The notes below the pieces were generated by a model that was given only the letters and a program-made list of their open reading frames with translations, did no database searches and was not told the DNA's origin. A program made the position numbers and the translations under genes. Positions 11,501-19,362 of a stretch of 64,000 nucleotides of DNA are shown here, piece by piece (the first letter of the stretch is position 1; the number at the start of each line of letters is the position of its first letter). The DNA is from SHVZ01 sp044223515. Its GTDB lineage: Bacteria; Pseudomonadota; Alphaproteobacteria; SHVZ01. Location of the stretch: NCBI GenBank assembly GCA_044223515.1, contig JBGALV010000002.1, forward strand, positions 1 to 64,000. Direction: 5' to 3'.

Positions 11501-12088
11501 ATGACGATGCATGATTCGCCTGCGGCCCTGTCCGATCGCGGAGAAGCAATTGGAGCTGTTACGCGGCCTCTGGCTTGGGGCCGGACCGTGATCACCATGC
11601 TGGTCGGCGCCGCGCTCGGATCGACCTACAGCTTGGCGACCCGCCCGGTCACGGCAGCTTCGCCCGTCGAACTCGCGGCGAACATCGACAACCAGCCTAT
11701 CCTGAGAAGCCGTGAAAGGTATTTCGAAACCTTGGTGACGGATGCCACTATCCCGGGCCGCCCGGCGGTCACTGTTGCCGACATGATCATGCTGCCGGTC
11801 CCCGCGTCCAAGTCGCTTCGCGAGGTGGCGGTAGAGCCGCAGCAGGTTTCGGAAGTCCCGCCGTCGATGACCTTCCGCTCGATCGCGACCTTGTCGGCGC
11901 CTTCCTCGCGCATGGAAGCCGAGGTCCGCTCGGTGAAAGGCCAGGCGACCTCGAGCGACGACGAGTATGCCCGAGGAACGGGGAAGGTCGACGCCGTCGC
12001 GGCCGTATGGGGCTTCCTTGCCGTTGGTCTCGGCGGATCGACCGCCACGGCGGCGACGATGCGCTCGACGGCTAAGCAGCCGCGCTGA
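11501..12088 (+). CDS. hypothetical protein with N- and C-terminal hydrophobic segments
   Basis: No family is recognised. The 195-residue product has a hydrophobic stretch at about 28-47 (TVITMLVGAALGSTYSLA), a Ser/Pro-containing middle without clear motif, and a Gly/Ala-rich hydrophobic segment near the C-terminus (VAAVWGFLAVGLGG). It may be membrane-anchored with a periplasmic middle. The ATG at 11501 has GGAG 6 bp upstream, and an upstream in-frame TTG is less likely. Its last 17 bp overlap the end of the converging topoisomerase gene. The good ribosome site and position after udgX support a real gene. Confidence 0.65.
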   Translation: MTMHDSPAALSDRGEAIGAVTRPLAWGRTVITMLVGAALGSTYSLATRPVTAASPVELAANIDNQPILRSRERYFETLVTDATIPGRPAVTVADMIMLPVPASKSLREVAVEPQQVSEVPPSMTFRSIATLSAPSSRMEAEVRSVKGQATSSDDEYARGTGKVDAVAAVWGFLAVGLGGSTATAATMRSTAKQPR

Positions 12089-13181
12089 ACGCCTTCCTGG
12101 TCGCCCCACGGCCGGCTACCCGCTTCAGATACGACAGGACCGCCGCTTCCTCGGCAAGCAAGCCGGCCGAAGCGGCCTCGCCGTCGCCGACCCTGATCTC
12201 GTCAGCGAGCTTGCCAGAGAGGTAGCACTCGAGAATCTCCGGGTGCACATAGCACTTCCGGCATATCGAGGGCGTGTTACCGAGCTGCGTCGAAACGGCA
12301 TCGATCGCCGCCCGGATGCGTCGCTTGCTGTCGGTGGCACTGGTGAACGGGCCGACCTCGCCGAGAGCCAGCGTCGCCAGCACCGTACCTGCCCAGGTAC
12401 GGAAGTCCTTGGCCGTCACTTCGCAACCCGCGATCTCTCGCAGATAAGCGTTGACGTCGGTCGACGTGACGCCACGACGCTCTCCGTCGTCGTCGATGTA
12501 CTGGAATAGCTGCTGACCGGGCAGTTCCTGGCAGGCACGGATCACCCTGGCGATCCGACGGTCGCGCAGCTTGAGACGCCAGATCTTGCCACTCTTGCCT
12601 TTGAACTCGAACCGCAGCTCGCTGCCTTCCACCTTGACGTGCGGCGTGCGCAGCGTCGTCAGTCCATAGCTCTTGTTCTGGCGGGCATACTCATCGTTGC
12701 CGACCCTGATCAGGGTCGTCTCGAGCAGATGCACGATCGTCGCCAGCACCTTCTCCCGAGGCAAGCCGCGAAGCGCCATTTGGCGTGCGACCGCTTCGCG
12801 GATCTGAGGCAGCAAACTCGCGAAGTCGATCAGCCGCTCGTATTTGGCCTCGTCGCGGAGGGCGCGGAACCGCGGGTGATAGATGTATTGCTTCCGCCCC
12901 TTGGCGTCGCGACCCGTCGCGAGAAGATGGCCGTTGGGATCGCTCCCAATCCAGACGTCGGACCACGCGGGCGGGATCACCAAGCCCTTAAGCCGCTTCA
13001 GAAGGGCGCGATCGGTGACGCGTCTCCCCTCGGGCGAGCGAAAGGTAAACCCTGTCCCCGATCTCCGCCGGGAGTATCCAGGCTCCTCGTCTGAGACATA
13101 GGTCAGGCCAGCGGCGTCAGCAGCCTCGCGCAAATCGCCTGGGACTGGAGAAACCGAAGCAGGACCAGAAAAGTCGGGCAT
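12072..13181 (-). CDS. DNA topoisomerase IB
   Basis: The 369-residue protein matches poxvirus-like bacterial type IB topoisomerases. It has the N-terminal clamp (LKGLVIPPAWSDVWI), the catalytic region with Arg159 (TTLIRVGNDEYA) and Arg261 (KDFRTWAGT), and Tyr311 (ICRKCYVHPEIL) as the likely nucleophile. It relaxes supercoils through a 3'-phosphotyrosyl intermediate. A small Pro-rich gene ends 16 bp upstream, and both are probably expressed from the perfect EcfG-type promoter at 13466-13490. The placement beside ku suggests a role in surviving stress-induced DNA damage. Confidence 0.93.
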   Translation of the reverse strand: MPDFSGPASVSPVPGDLREAADAAGLTYVSDEEPGYSRRRSGTGFTFRSPEGRRVTDRALLKRLKGLVIPPAWSDVWIGSDPNGHLLATGRDAKGRKQYIYHPRFRALRDEAKYERLIDFASLLPQIREAVARQMALRGLPREKVLATIVHLLETTLIRVGNDEYARQNKSYGLTTLRTPHVKVEGSELRFEFKGKSGKIWRLKLRDRRIARVIRACQELPGQQLFQYIDDDGERRGVTSTDVNAYLREIAGCEVTAKDFRTWAGTVLATLALGEVGPFTSATDSKRRIRAAIDAVSTQLGNTPSICRKCYVHPEILECYLSGKLADEIRVGDGEAASAGLLAEEAAVLSYLKRVAGRGATRKAFSAAA

Positions 13182-13197
13182 CGTGCAACGCGAGGTC

Positions 13198-13443
13198 TCA
13201 GTTCCAGCGGTTGGTCGCCAAAAGGAACTGACTTACAGGCCGGTTCGGCGGCTGCGGCGGGGTCGGTGGCGTCGGCGACGGGTCCGGCAAGTAGCCTGGG
13301 GGAGGAGGCGCAGGTACCTCCTGCGGCGGCAGCCGAGGAACCTCGGCCGGCGGCGGCTCGGGTCGATGCGCCTTCCGGGCCGGGCAATATCCGAATTCGA
13401 TCAGCACGATATGCGGGTGTCCTGTCATGGGGTGGCCTTGCAT
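13198..13443 (-). CDS. small proline-rich protein of unknown function
   Basis: This 81-residue product is about one third proline after residue 27 (EPPPAEVPRLPPQEVPAPPP). It starts with a more ordinary segment HPHIVLIEFGYCPARK. No domain is recognised. Support comes from context: a strong GGAG site 5 bp before ATG 13443, a perfect GGAAC-N16-CGTT promoter 23 bp further up, and only 16 bp to the topoisomerase start. No signal peptide is visible. It could be an accessory of the topoisomerase or an unstructured stress protein. Confidence 0.5.
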   Translation of the reverse strand: MQGHPMTGHPHIVLIEFGYCPARKAHRPEPPPAEVPRLPPQEVPAPPPPGYLPDPSPTPPTPPQPPNRPVSQFLLATNRWN

Positions 13444-13465
13444 TCAGGCTCCTCTCCTTCGACCC

Positions 13466-13490
13466 AACGGCTCCCCGCGGCTCCGGTTCC
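13466..13490 (-). promoter_or_regulatory. EcfG-type promoter for Pro-rich protein and topoisomerase IB (GGAAC-N16-CGTT)
   Basis: On the minus strand GGAAC (13490-13486) and CGTT (13469-13466) are exactly 16 bp apart, an exact match to the alphaproteobacterial general-stress sigma factor consensus. The -35 is one arm of the palindrome GGTTCCGCGGAACC (13485-13498). Confidence 0.75.
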
Positions 13491-13492
13491 GC

Positions 13493-13517
13493 GGAACCGT
13501 CGCACGGCCTCGTTGTT
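13493..13517 (+). promoter_or_regulatory. EcfG-like promoter for ku (GGAAC-N16-TGTT)
   Basis: GGAAC at 13493-13497 is followed after 16 bp by TGTT at 13514-13517, and the ku ATG is 8 bp further. It shares the palindromic -35 block with the opposite promoter, so two sigma factors could hardly bind at once. Confidence 0.6.
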
Positions 13518-13525
13518 TTTCCGGC

Positions 13526-14398
13526 ATGGCACCGCGCGCGAACTGGAAAGGCCATCTGAAGCTGGGCTTCCTGAGCTGCCCTGTGGCGCTCTACACAGCC
13601 GCTTCGGAAAGCGATCGCATCTCCTTCCACACCCTCAACCGCAAGACCGGGCACCGGGTGACGCGCCAGTTCATCGACTCCGAGACCGGCAAGGCCGTGG
13701 AGCGCACCGACCAGGTGAAGGGCTATGAGATCGGCAAGGGCGACTACGTCGTTCTCACCACCGAAGACATCGAGGATGCGATCCCGGAGAGCACGAAGAC
13801 GATCGATATCGACGCGTTCGTCGCGGAAGACGAGATGGACGAGGTCTTCATCGACAATCCCTATTACCTTGCGCCCAGCGACCCGACCGGCCAGGAAGCC
13901 TTCGCCCTCATCCGCAAGGCAATGGAGGGAAAGAAGGTGATCGGGATCGCGCGCACCGTCCTCTTCAGACGGTCTCGCCTCCTCCTGCTCCGCCCGACCG
14001 GCTCGGGGCTCACCGCCAGCACGCTCTACTTCGACTACGAGGTGCGGCCCGCCAAGGACGTTTTTTCCGAGATCTCGAATCAGACGCTCTCGAAGGAAAT
14101 GATAGATCTCGCCAAGCACATCATCGCGACCAAGCGGGGCCAATTCGAGCCCGACAAGATCGAGGATCGCTACGAGGATGCGTTGGCCGAGCTGATCAAG
14201 GCGAAGCAGCAGGGGAAGGAGATCAAGGTCCCGCCAAAGCCCGCTCATGGCGGCAACGTCGTCGATCTTCTGGATGCCTTGCGGAAAAGCGCAGGCTACC
14301 CCAGCGCGCGGACGGAAACCACCACGCGCCGCGCAGCCCCACGCAAACGGAAAGCAACCAAGAAGGCCGCGCCTGCGGCTCGCAAGAAGGCGAGCTAG
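13526..14398 (+). CDS. ku: Ku protein, non-homologous end joining (copy 1)
   Basis: The 290-residue protein has the bacterial Ku core (WKGHLKLGFLSCPVALYTA, FHTLNRKTGHRV, TIDIDAFV, YYLAP) that forms a homo- or heterodimeric ring on DNA ends and recruits LigD. The C-terminus is a Lys/Ala/Arg-rich tail (RKRKATKKAAPAARKK) like the DNA-binding tails of other bacterial Kus. ATG 13526 is chosen because family similarity begins there. No ligD gene is in the window. It converges on a second ku gene, and the two stop codons overlap in one CTAG. Confidence 0.95.
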   Translation: MAPRANWKGHLKLGFLSCPVALYTAASESDRISFHTLNRKTGHRVTRQFIDSETGKAVERTDQVKGYEIGKGDYVVLTTEDIEDAIPESTKTIDIDAFVAEDEMDEVFIDNPYYLAPSDPTGQEAFALIRKAMEGKKVIGIARTVLFRRSRLLLLRPTGSGLTASTLYFDYEVRPAKDVFSEISNQTLSKEMIDLAKHIIATKRGQFEPDKIEDRYEDALAELIKAKQQGKEIKVPPKPAHGGNVVDLLDALRKSAGYPSARTETTTRRAAPRKRKATKKAAPAARKKAS

Positions 14399-15201
14399 CG
14401 CTTCGCGCGCCACCCCTCCTCGAGGCTTCGCTTCAGCGCATCCATGATGTTGATGACCTTGGCCCCGCTCTCGTCGAGTGACTTCGCAGGCTTGTCGGAC
14501 TTGGTCGGCTTCTTCTTGCGTTTGTCGGCAATGGTCTTCAGCAGAGCCTCTTGCACCGTATCGTGCGCCAGCTTTGGCGACCATGCGCGCGTCTGCTTCT
14601 CGATGACCCCTTCCGCGAGAGCGAGCGCGTCCTTCTTGACGTGCGCGTCCTTGATCTTGTCGAAATAGGCATCGGGATCCCGCACCTCGTCGGCAAAGCG
14701 CAACGTCCAGAGGATGATCCCACGGTCACGCGGCTTCAGCAGGACGCCCCGCTCGCGACGATAGAGGACCAGGCGAGAAAGCCCGGACGTCTTGGTCGCG
14801 ACCATCGCCTGACGGATCACGGCGAAGGCTTCCTCGCCGACATCGTCGTTCGGCGTCAGGTAGTGCGCCTTGTCGAGCCAGATCGGTTCCACCGACTCGG
14901 CCGGGACGAAGCGCTCGATGTCGATGGTCCGGGTCGACTCCAGCGCCACCGCCTCTAGCTCCTCGTCCTCGACCACCATGTGCTTGTCGTCGGCCACGGG
15001 ATAGCCCTTCACCTGCTCGTCGGGCTCGACCGGCTTGCCCGTGTCGGCATCGACATAGCGGCTGACGACGCGGTGGCCGGTCTTTTCGTTCAGGATGTGA
15101 AATCGGACCTTCTCCGAGCCGGTGATCGCCGGGGTCATCGCCACCGGGCAGGTCACCAGCGAGAGCTTGAGATAGCCCTGCCAGAAGGGTCGCGCGGCCA
15201 T
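14395..15201 (-). CDS. ku: Ku protein, non-homologous end joining (copy 2)
   Basis: The 268-residue protein is a second Ku core (FWQGYLKLSLVTCPVAMTPA, FHILNEKTGHRVVSRYVD, TIDIERFVP, HYLTP). Its tail is shorter and less basic than that of copy 1 (KRKKKPTKSDKPAKS, then INIMDALKRSLEEG). Alphaproteobacteria such as Sinorhizobium have several ku genes whose products can pair. ATG 15201 has GGAG 8 bp upstream, so the longer upstream frame is discounted. It lies 51 bp downstream of the hemerythrin gene and is likely co-transcribed from that gene's EcfG-like promoter. Confidence 0.94.
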   Translation of the reverse strand: MAARPFWQGYLKLSLVTCPVAMTPAITGSEKVRFHILNEKTGHRVVSRYVDADTGKPVEPDEQVKGYPVADDKHMVVEDEELEAVALESTRTIDIERFVPAESVEPIWLDKAHYLTPNDDVGEEAFAVIRQAMVATKTSGLSRLVLYRRERGVLLKPRDRGIILWTLRFADEVRDPDAYFDKIKDAHVKKDALALAEGVIEKQTRAWSPKLAHDTVQEALLKTIADKRKKKPTKSDKPAKSLDESGAKVINIMDALKRSLEEGWRAKR

Positions 15202-15252
15202 GGATAGATCTCCGTCGGAGAAAGGGCGGCCCGAGGGCCGCCCTAAGTCCAT

Positions 15253-15753
15253 TTACTCGGCCATCAGCTCGTCTTTTCGAGCCTGGAGGCGAGCGCCGAG
15301 CTCGTCGAGGTCGATGTCGGACGCACGCACCTTCGGGAAGAGCTCGTTCTGCTCCTCCTTGACGTGGTGCTTCACCCACTCGGACATGACCTTGACCTTG
15401 GCGTCGAACTTACCGTCGATCTCGCCGTCGACGCCCGCCTCGATCTCGGCGACGAGGTCCTTGATGCTGCCGTGTTCGACCTCGGCTTCATCGAGGAGCT
15501 CGGCCTCGTCGAGCTCGGCCCGAACTTCGGGGTAGAAGATCTCCTCCTCGATCTGGGCGTGAACCGAAAGGGCCTTGCAGATCTTGCTGGCGAGCTGCGC
15601 TTTCTTGGTCTGGGCGCGATCGCCGAGTTTCTCGTAGGCCTCGAACATCGCCGAGACCTCCTGGTGATCGGTCTTCAGGAGCTTGATCGCGTCCGGAGCG
15701 GCGCTGCTGCGCGAGCGGGACTTGGCGGCGGCGGACTGGGTGGACGTAGGCAT
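15253..15753 (-). CDS. hemerythrin HHE-domain protein
   Basis: The 166-residue protein shows the four-helix hemerythrin pattern: TDHQEV, HAQIEEEIFYPEV, EVEHGSIKDLV and HHVKEEQNELFP supply the His and Glu ligands of a di-iron site. A Ser/Ala-rich basic tail precedes the domain. Such proteins bind oxygen or scavenge oxidants and are common in stress regulons. ATG 15753 is preferred to the longer frame because AGGAAGG lies 8 bp upstream and the extra sequence is not family-like. The second ku follows 51 bp downstream. Confidence 0.92.
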   Translation of the reverse strand: MPTSTQSAAAKSRSRSSAAPDAIKLLKTDHQEVSAMFEAYEKLGDRAQTKKAQLASKICKALSVHAQIEEEIFYPEVRAELDEAELLDEAEVEHGSIKDLVAEIEAGVDGEIDGKFDAKVKVMSEWVKHHVKEEQNELFPKVRASDIDLDELGARLQARKDELMAE

Positions 15754-15790
15754 TTTGGAATCCTTCCTGGAACGAAATGTCTCCTCCAAA

Positions 15791-15815
15791 AACCCCGGCT
15801 TAAAAGGGAGGTTCC
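15791..15815 (-). promoter_or_regulatory. EcfG-like promoter of the hemerythrin gene (GGAAC-N16-GGTT)
   Basis: On the minus strand GGAAC (15815-15811) is followed after 16 bp by GGTT (15794-15791), about 37 bp before the start codon. Confidence 0.6.
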
Positions 15816-15971
15816 GGCCCCGTTCCAGCGTTGACACCCCGCCGGCCTCCGGAGGAACATCCGTCCGTCGAGGGGGCGTTGAGCGAGACCTTCCGTCTAT
15901 GTCCTGTCGAGCGGCCGCCGGGAACCGGGGCAGCTGGACATCCCTGTTCATCCGATTCCAAGGAGACGGCC

Positions 15972-17489
15972 GTGAGGAAGACCGATCGACCCATGCGGGT
16001 CCTTTCATCTAGCGCTTTGGCGGCCCTGGCGGCGCTCGCACTCTCGTCCGGATCGGCGACCGCCGCCGGCAAGGACAGCCTGGCGGTGACCATCGCCGGA
16101 GACGCAGCGACCCTCGACCCCCATGTCCAGTGGGACACCGACAGCTATTCGGTCTACCGCAACATCTTCGACAATCTCATCACCCGTAACGCCAAGGGCG
16201 AGATCGTTCCGCAGATCGGAAAGAGCTGGAAGTATCTCAACGACAACGAGATCGAGTTCGAGATCGTCGACGGCGCCAAATTCCACGATGGCACGCCGCT
16301 GACCGCCCAGGACGTCGCCTTCTCGGTCCAGCGCATCATCAATCCGGCCTTCAAGAGCCCGCAGCTCAGCCAGTTCAACAGCATCGTCGAGGCAACGGCA
16401 TCGGGGAACAAGGTCAAGCTCCGCACCTCCTCGCCCTACCCGGCCCTGCTCGCCCAGCTGGTGAAGCTCTCGGTCGTGCCCGAGGCCTACGTCAAGAAGG
16501 TCGGGGACGTCGAGTTCAACCAGAAGCCGATCGGCAGCGGCCCCTACAAGCTGATCACCTGGCAGCGCGGCGTACGCATCCAGCTCGAGGAGATGCCGGG
16601 CTACTGGCGCGGCAAGGCTCCCTTCGCCAAGGTCGAGTTCCGCGGCGTCGGCGATGCCGCGACACGCATCGCCGATCTCAAGACCGGAAAGGCCGACATC
16701 ATCCGCGGTGTGACCCCGGATGACGCGGCGCTGATCGCGAAGGAAGCCACCCTCCAAGTCCTCTCGGTGCCGACCGAGCGCATCGGCTACATGTTCGTCA
16801 ACGCGTTGCACGGCCCGACCGCCGACGTCCGGGTGCGCCGCGCGATCGCGCACGCGGTCGATCGCAAAAGCATCATCGACGCGCTGCTCGGCGGCTACGG
16901 GAAGATGGTGAACATCGTGCTGACGCCGGCGAACTTCGGCTACATCGAGGGCTTCCAGGGTTACCCCTACGATCAGGCAAAGGCCAAGGCGCTGATCAAG
17001 GAAGCCGGTGCCGAGGGCAAGGAGCTGACCTTCATCACCTCGCCGGTCTACGACCAGCGCGTGGTCCAGGCGATCCAGCAGATGCTGGGCGAGGTCGGGC
17101 TCAAGGTGAACATCGCCAACAGCGACCAGCCGACCTACCTGAAGCGCCGCCAGGGCAATCCCGAGGAAGCCGGCAACCTTTCGACCGGCAACTGGTCCTG
17201 CGCCTGCCAGGATGCGGACGGCGTGATAAACCCGCTGTTTCGCAGCGACAGCATCTGGTCGAAGTACAAGAACCCCGAATACGACAAGCTCATCGATGCG
17301 GCACGCGAGACGCTCGATGAGAAGAAGCGCCTCGAGGCGTACAAGAAGGCGTTCGAGATCCTCGAGCGCGACGTTCCGGGCATCGGCCTGTTCCAGGGCG
17401 TGGCGATCTATGCCTCGCGGAAGGAGCTTCAGTGGCAGCCGACGCCGAACGAAGCCTTCTTCATCTTCGAGATGAAGTGGAACGGCTGA
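15972..17489 (+). CDS. ABC transporter family-5 substrate-binding protein
   Basis: The 505-residue product has a signal peptide (LSSSALAALAALALSSGSATAA) and the usual order of the peptide/nickel-binding family: TLDPHVQWDTDSYSVYRNIF, KFHDGTPLTAQDVAFSVQRI, IGSGPYKLITW, then the C-terminal lobe (ALIKEAGAEGKELTF, YKNPEYDKLIDAA). It binds a substrate in the periplasm for the permease and ATPase genes downstream. GTG 15972 has AAGGAG 7 bp upstream; an ATG at 15993 is an alternative. The ligand cannot be told from sequence, and peptide, opine or glycoside binding are all known in the family. Confidence 0.92.
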   Translation: MRKTDRPMRVLSSSALAALAALALSSGSATAAGKDSLAVTIAGDAATLDPHVQWDTDSYSVYRNIFDNLITRNAKGEIVPQIGKSWKYLNDNEIEFEIVDGAKFHDGTPLTAQDVAFSVQRIINPAFKSPQLSQFNSIVEATASGNKVKLRTSSPYPALLAQLVKLSVVPEAYVKKVGDVEFNQKPIGSGPYKLITWQRGVRIQLEEMPGYWRGKAPFAKVEFRGVGDAATRIADLKTGKADIIRGVTPDDAALIAKEATLQVLSVPTERIGYMFVNALHGPTADVRVRRAIAHAVDRKSIIDALLGGYGKMVNIVLTPANFGYIEGFQGYPYDQAKAKALIKEAGAEGKELTFITSPVYDQRVVQAIQQMLGEVGLKVNIANSDQPTYLKRRQGNPEEAGNLSTGNWSCACQDADGVINPLFRSDSIWSKYKNPEYDKLIDAARETLDEKKRLEAYKKAFEILERDVPGIGLFQGVAIYASRKELQWQPTPNEAFFIFEMKWNG

Positions 17490-17504
17490 CCGTCTGAACG
17501 GATC

Positions 17505-17541
17505 ATCGGGGCCGGTGGAGCACCCCTCCGCCGGCCCCGAT
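17505..17541 (+). repeat. 16-bp intercistronic stem-loop between binding protein and permease genes
   Basis: Bases 17505-17520 pair with 17526-17541 around a 5-nt loop, with one G-U pair. There is no T tract, so it is more likely to stabilise the upstream mRNA or attenuate transcription than to terminate fully. Such hairpins commonly raise binding protein levels above permease levels. Confidence 0.7.
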
Positions 17542-17550
17542 CTCTGAGCG

Positions 17551-18483
17551 ATGACGAGCTTTCTCCTCAACCGCGCCGCCCAGTCGATCGTCTCCTTCTG
17601 GGGGGCGATCAGCATCGTCTTCATCATCATGCATTTGTCGGGCGATCCGACGTTGCTGCTGGTGCCCGAAGGCGCGTCCAAGGCCGACATCGACCAGCTT
17701 CGCCATCTGCTGGGCTTCGACCGGCCGCTCTACGTCCAGTATTTCGACTACCTGTTCCAGCTTCTCCGCTTCGACTTCGGGTCCTCGCTGATCCAGCGCG
17801 TGCCAGTCATGGAGATCATCTGGTCGAGGCTTCCCTATACGCTCTGGCTCGGCGGCTGCGCGCTCGCGATCGCCTTCGTGGTCGGCCTTCCGGTCGGCGT
17901 GCTGACTGGGCTCTTCCGCGGCAAGCTGATCGACAAGATCTTCATGCCGATCGTGCTGATCGGCCAGAGCATGCCGACCTTCTGGAGCGGAATCCTGCTG
18001 ATCCTCCTGTTCGCGGTCGAGCTTCGCTGGCTTCCCTCCTCCGGCGCCGAGACCTCGGCCTCGGTCATCATGCCGGCGATCGCCCTCGGCGCGCTGTCGA
18101 TGGCGACTTACGCCCGCATCGCACGCACCGGCGTGATCGAGGAGCTCTCCAAGGAATATGTCCGCGCCGTTCGCGCCAAGGGTGTCTCGGGTTACCGGGT
18201 CGTGATCGGCCACGTGCTTCGCAACGCCTCGATCCCCATCATCACCGTCTCGGCGCTCGAGATCGCGAACCTGCTCGCCGGCGCCGTCATCGTTGAGACG
18301 GTCTTCGCGTGGCCGGGGCTCGGCCAGCTCGCCGTGCAGTCGATCGCGTCCCGCGACTTCCTCGTGGTCCAGGGTCTGGTCGTGCTCGGCGCTTTCACCC
18401 ATATCGGGCTCAACTTCGTCGCCGACCTGCTCTACGGCGTCGTGGATCCCCGTATCAGCATGTCCAGGCGCGGCGGATCATGA
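17551..18483 (+). CDS. ABC transporter permease, DppB/OppB type
   Basis: The 310-residue protein has about six membrane segments beginning with FWGAISIVFIIMHLSGDPT. Its cytoplasmic EAA loop (EYVRAVRAKGVSGYRVVIGH) docks the ATPases. The C-terminal HIGLNFVADLLYGVVDPRI is typical of DppB-type subunits. It pairs with the permease that begins within its stop codon (ATGA overlap). The start follows the strong intercistronic hairpin with only a weak ribosome site. Confidence 0.92.
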   Translation: MTSFLLNRAAQSIVSFWGAISIVFIIMHLSGDPTLLLVPEGASKADIDQLRHLLGFDRPLYVQYFDYLFQLLRFDFGSSLIQRVPVMEIIWSRLPYTLWLGGCALAIAFVVGLPVGVLTGLFRGKLIDKIFMPIVLIGQSMPTFWSGILLILLFAVELRWLPSSGAETSASVIMPAIALGALSMATYARIARTGVIEELSKEYVRAVRAKGVSGYRVVIGHVLRNASIPIITVSALEIANLLAGAVIVETVFAWPGLGQLAVQSIASRDFLVVQGLVVLGAFTHIGLNFVADLLYGVVDPRISMSRRGGS

Positions 18484-19352
18484 GCAGCTTCGCGCCCGGC
18501 GCACGGCGCCTTCCCTTTGGCCTGACGCCGCTGGCCGCTACGGCGTCGCTCATGCTTCTGATCTTCGTCCTCATGGCGCTGCTGGCGCCCTGGCTTTCGC
18601 CCTTCGATCCGGCACGCCAGACGCTGCTCGCCCGCCTCAAGCCGCCGGGCTTCACCACCGCCTCCGGCGCGATCTACTGGCTCGGCACCGACGAGGTCGG
18701 GCGCGACCTGCTCTCGCGCGTGATCTACGGCGCCCGGATCTCGCTCCTGGTCGCCGTGCTCTCGGTTGCGGTCTCGGGCGTGGTCGGCACCACGCTCGGC
18801 ATGATCGCCGGGACGTACCGCGGCTGGGTCGAGATCGTAATCATGCGACTGGTCGACATCGTGCTGTCGATCCCGGCGATCCTGCTGGCGATCGTCACCG
18901 TCGCGGTGCTCGGCCCCGGCCTCCTCAACCTGGTGCTGGTCCTGGGCCTGACGCGCTGGCCGCGCTACACGCGCGTCGCCTACGGCCAGACACTGTCTGT
19001 CGCGAACCTGACCTATGTCACCGCCGCCCGCATCTCCGGCGTGCGAGGCCCGCGCCTTTTGTTCCGGCACATGCTCCCCAACATCCTGGCGCCGATGATC
19101 GTGGTCGCAACGCTCGAGTTCGGCCTCATGGTTCTGTTCGAAGCCGGGCTCTCCTTCCTCGGCCTCGGCATCCAGCCGCCGACACCCAGCTGGGGCTCGA
19201 TCCTGTCGGTCGGCCGCAACTACGTGGCCCAGGCCTGGTGGATCGCGACTCTGCCCGGCTTCTGCCTGTTCGGCCTGGTGCTGTCGATCAACCTGCTCGG
19301 CGACTTTCTCCGCGATCGCTTCGACCCGCGCTCCCAGACCCGCGCCCCGTGA
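18480..19352 (+). CDS. ABC transporter permease, DppC/OppC type
   Basis: The 290-residue protein has an N-terminal membrane segment (LMLLIFVLMALLAPWLSPF), the DppC signature LGTDEVGRDLLSRVIYGARISL, an EAA loop (TYVTAARISGVRGPRLLFRH) and the C-terminal EAGLSFLGLGIQPPTPSWG. ATG 18480 overlaps the DppB-type stop and is used instead of the longer open frame. It forms the second half of the translocation pore. Confidence 0.92.
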   Translation: MSSFAPGARRLPFGLTPLAATASLMLLIFVLMALLAPWLSPFDPARQTLLARLKPPGFTTASGAIYWLGTDEVGRDLLSRVIYGARISLLVAVLSVAVSGVVGTTLGMIAGTYRGWVEIVIMRLVDIVLSIPAILLAIVTVAVLGPGLLNLVLVLGLTRWPRYTRVAYGQTLSVANLTYVTAARISGVRGPRLLFRHMLPNILAPMIVVATLEFGLMVLFEAGLSFLGLGIQPPTPSWGSILSVGRNYVAQAWWIATLPGFCLFGLVLSINLLGDFLRDRFDPRSQTRAP

Positions 19353-19362
19353 GGACCTCAGA

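Noticed and set aside
12639..13094. Open frames opposite topoisomerase IB
   Set aside because: They lie wholly within a well-supported gene and show no recognisable motif.
15854..15880. GGAAC-N18-CGTT upstream of the binding protein gene at 15972
   Set aside because: The spacing is 2 bp longer than that of all the better EcfG-like sites, so it was not counted.
15253..16008. Longer hemerythrin start upstream of 15753
   Set aside because: The extra residues are Arg/Pro-rich, overlap the probable EcfG promoter, and the good ribosome site is at 15753.
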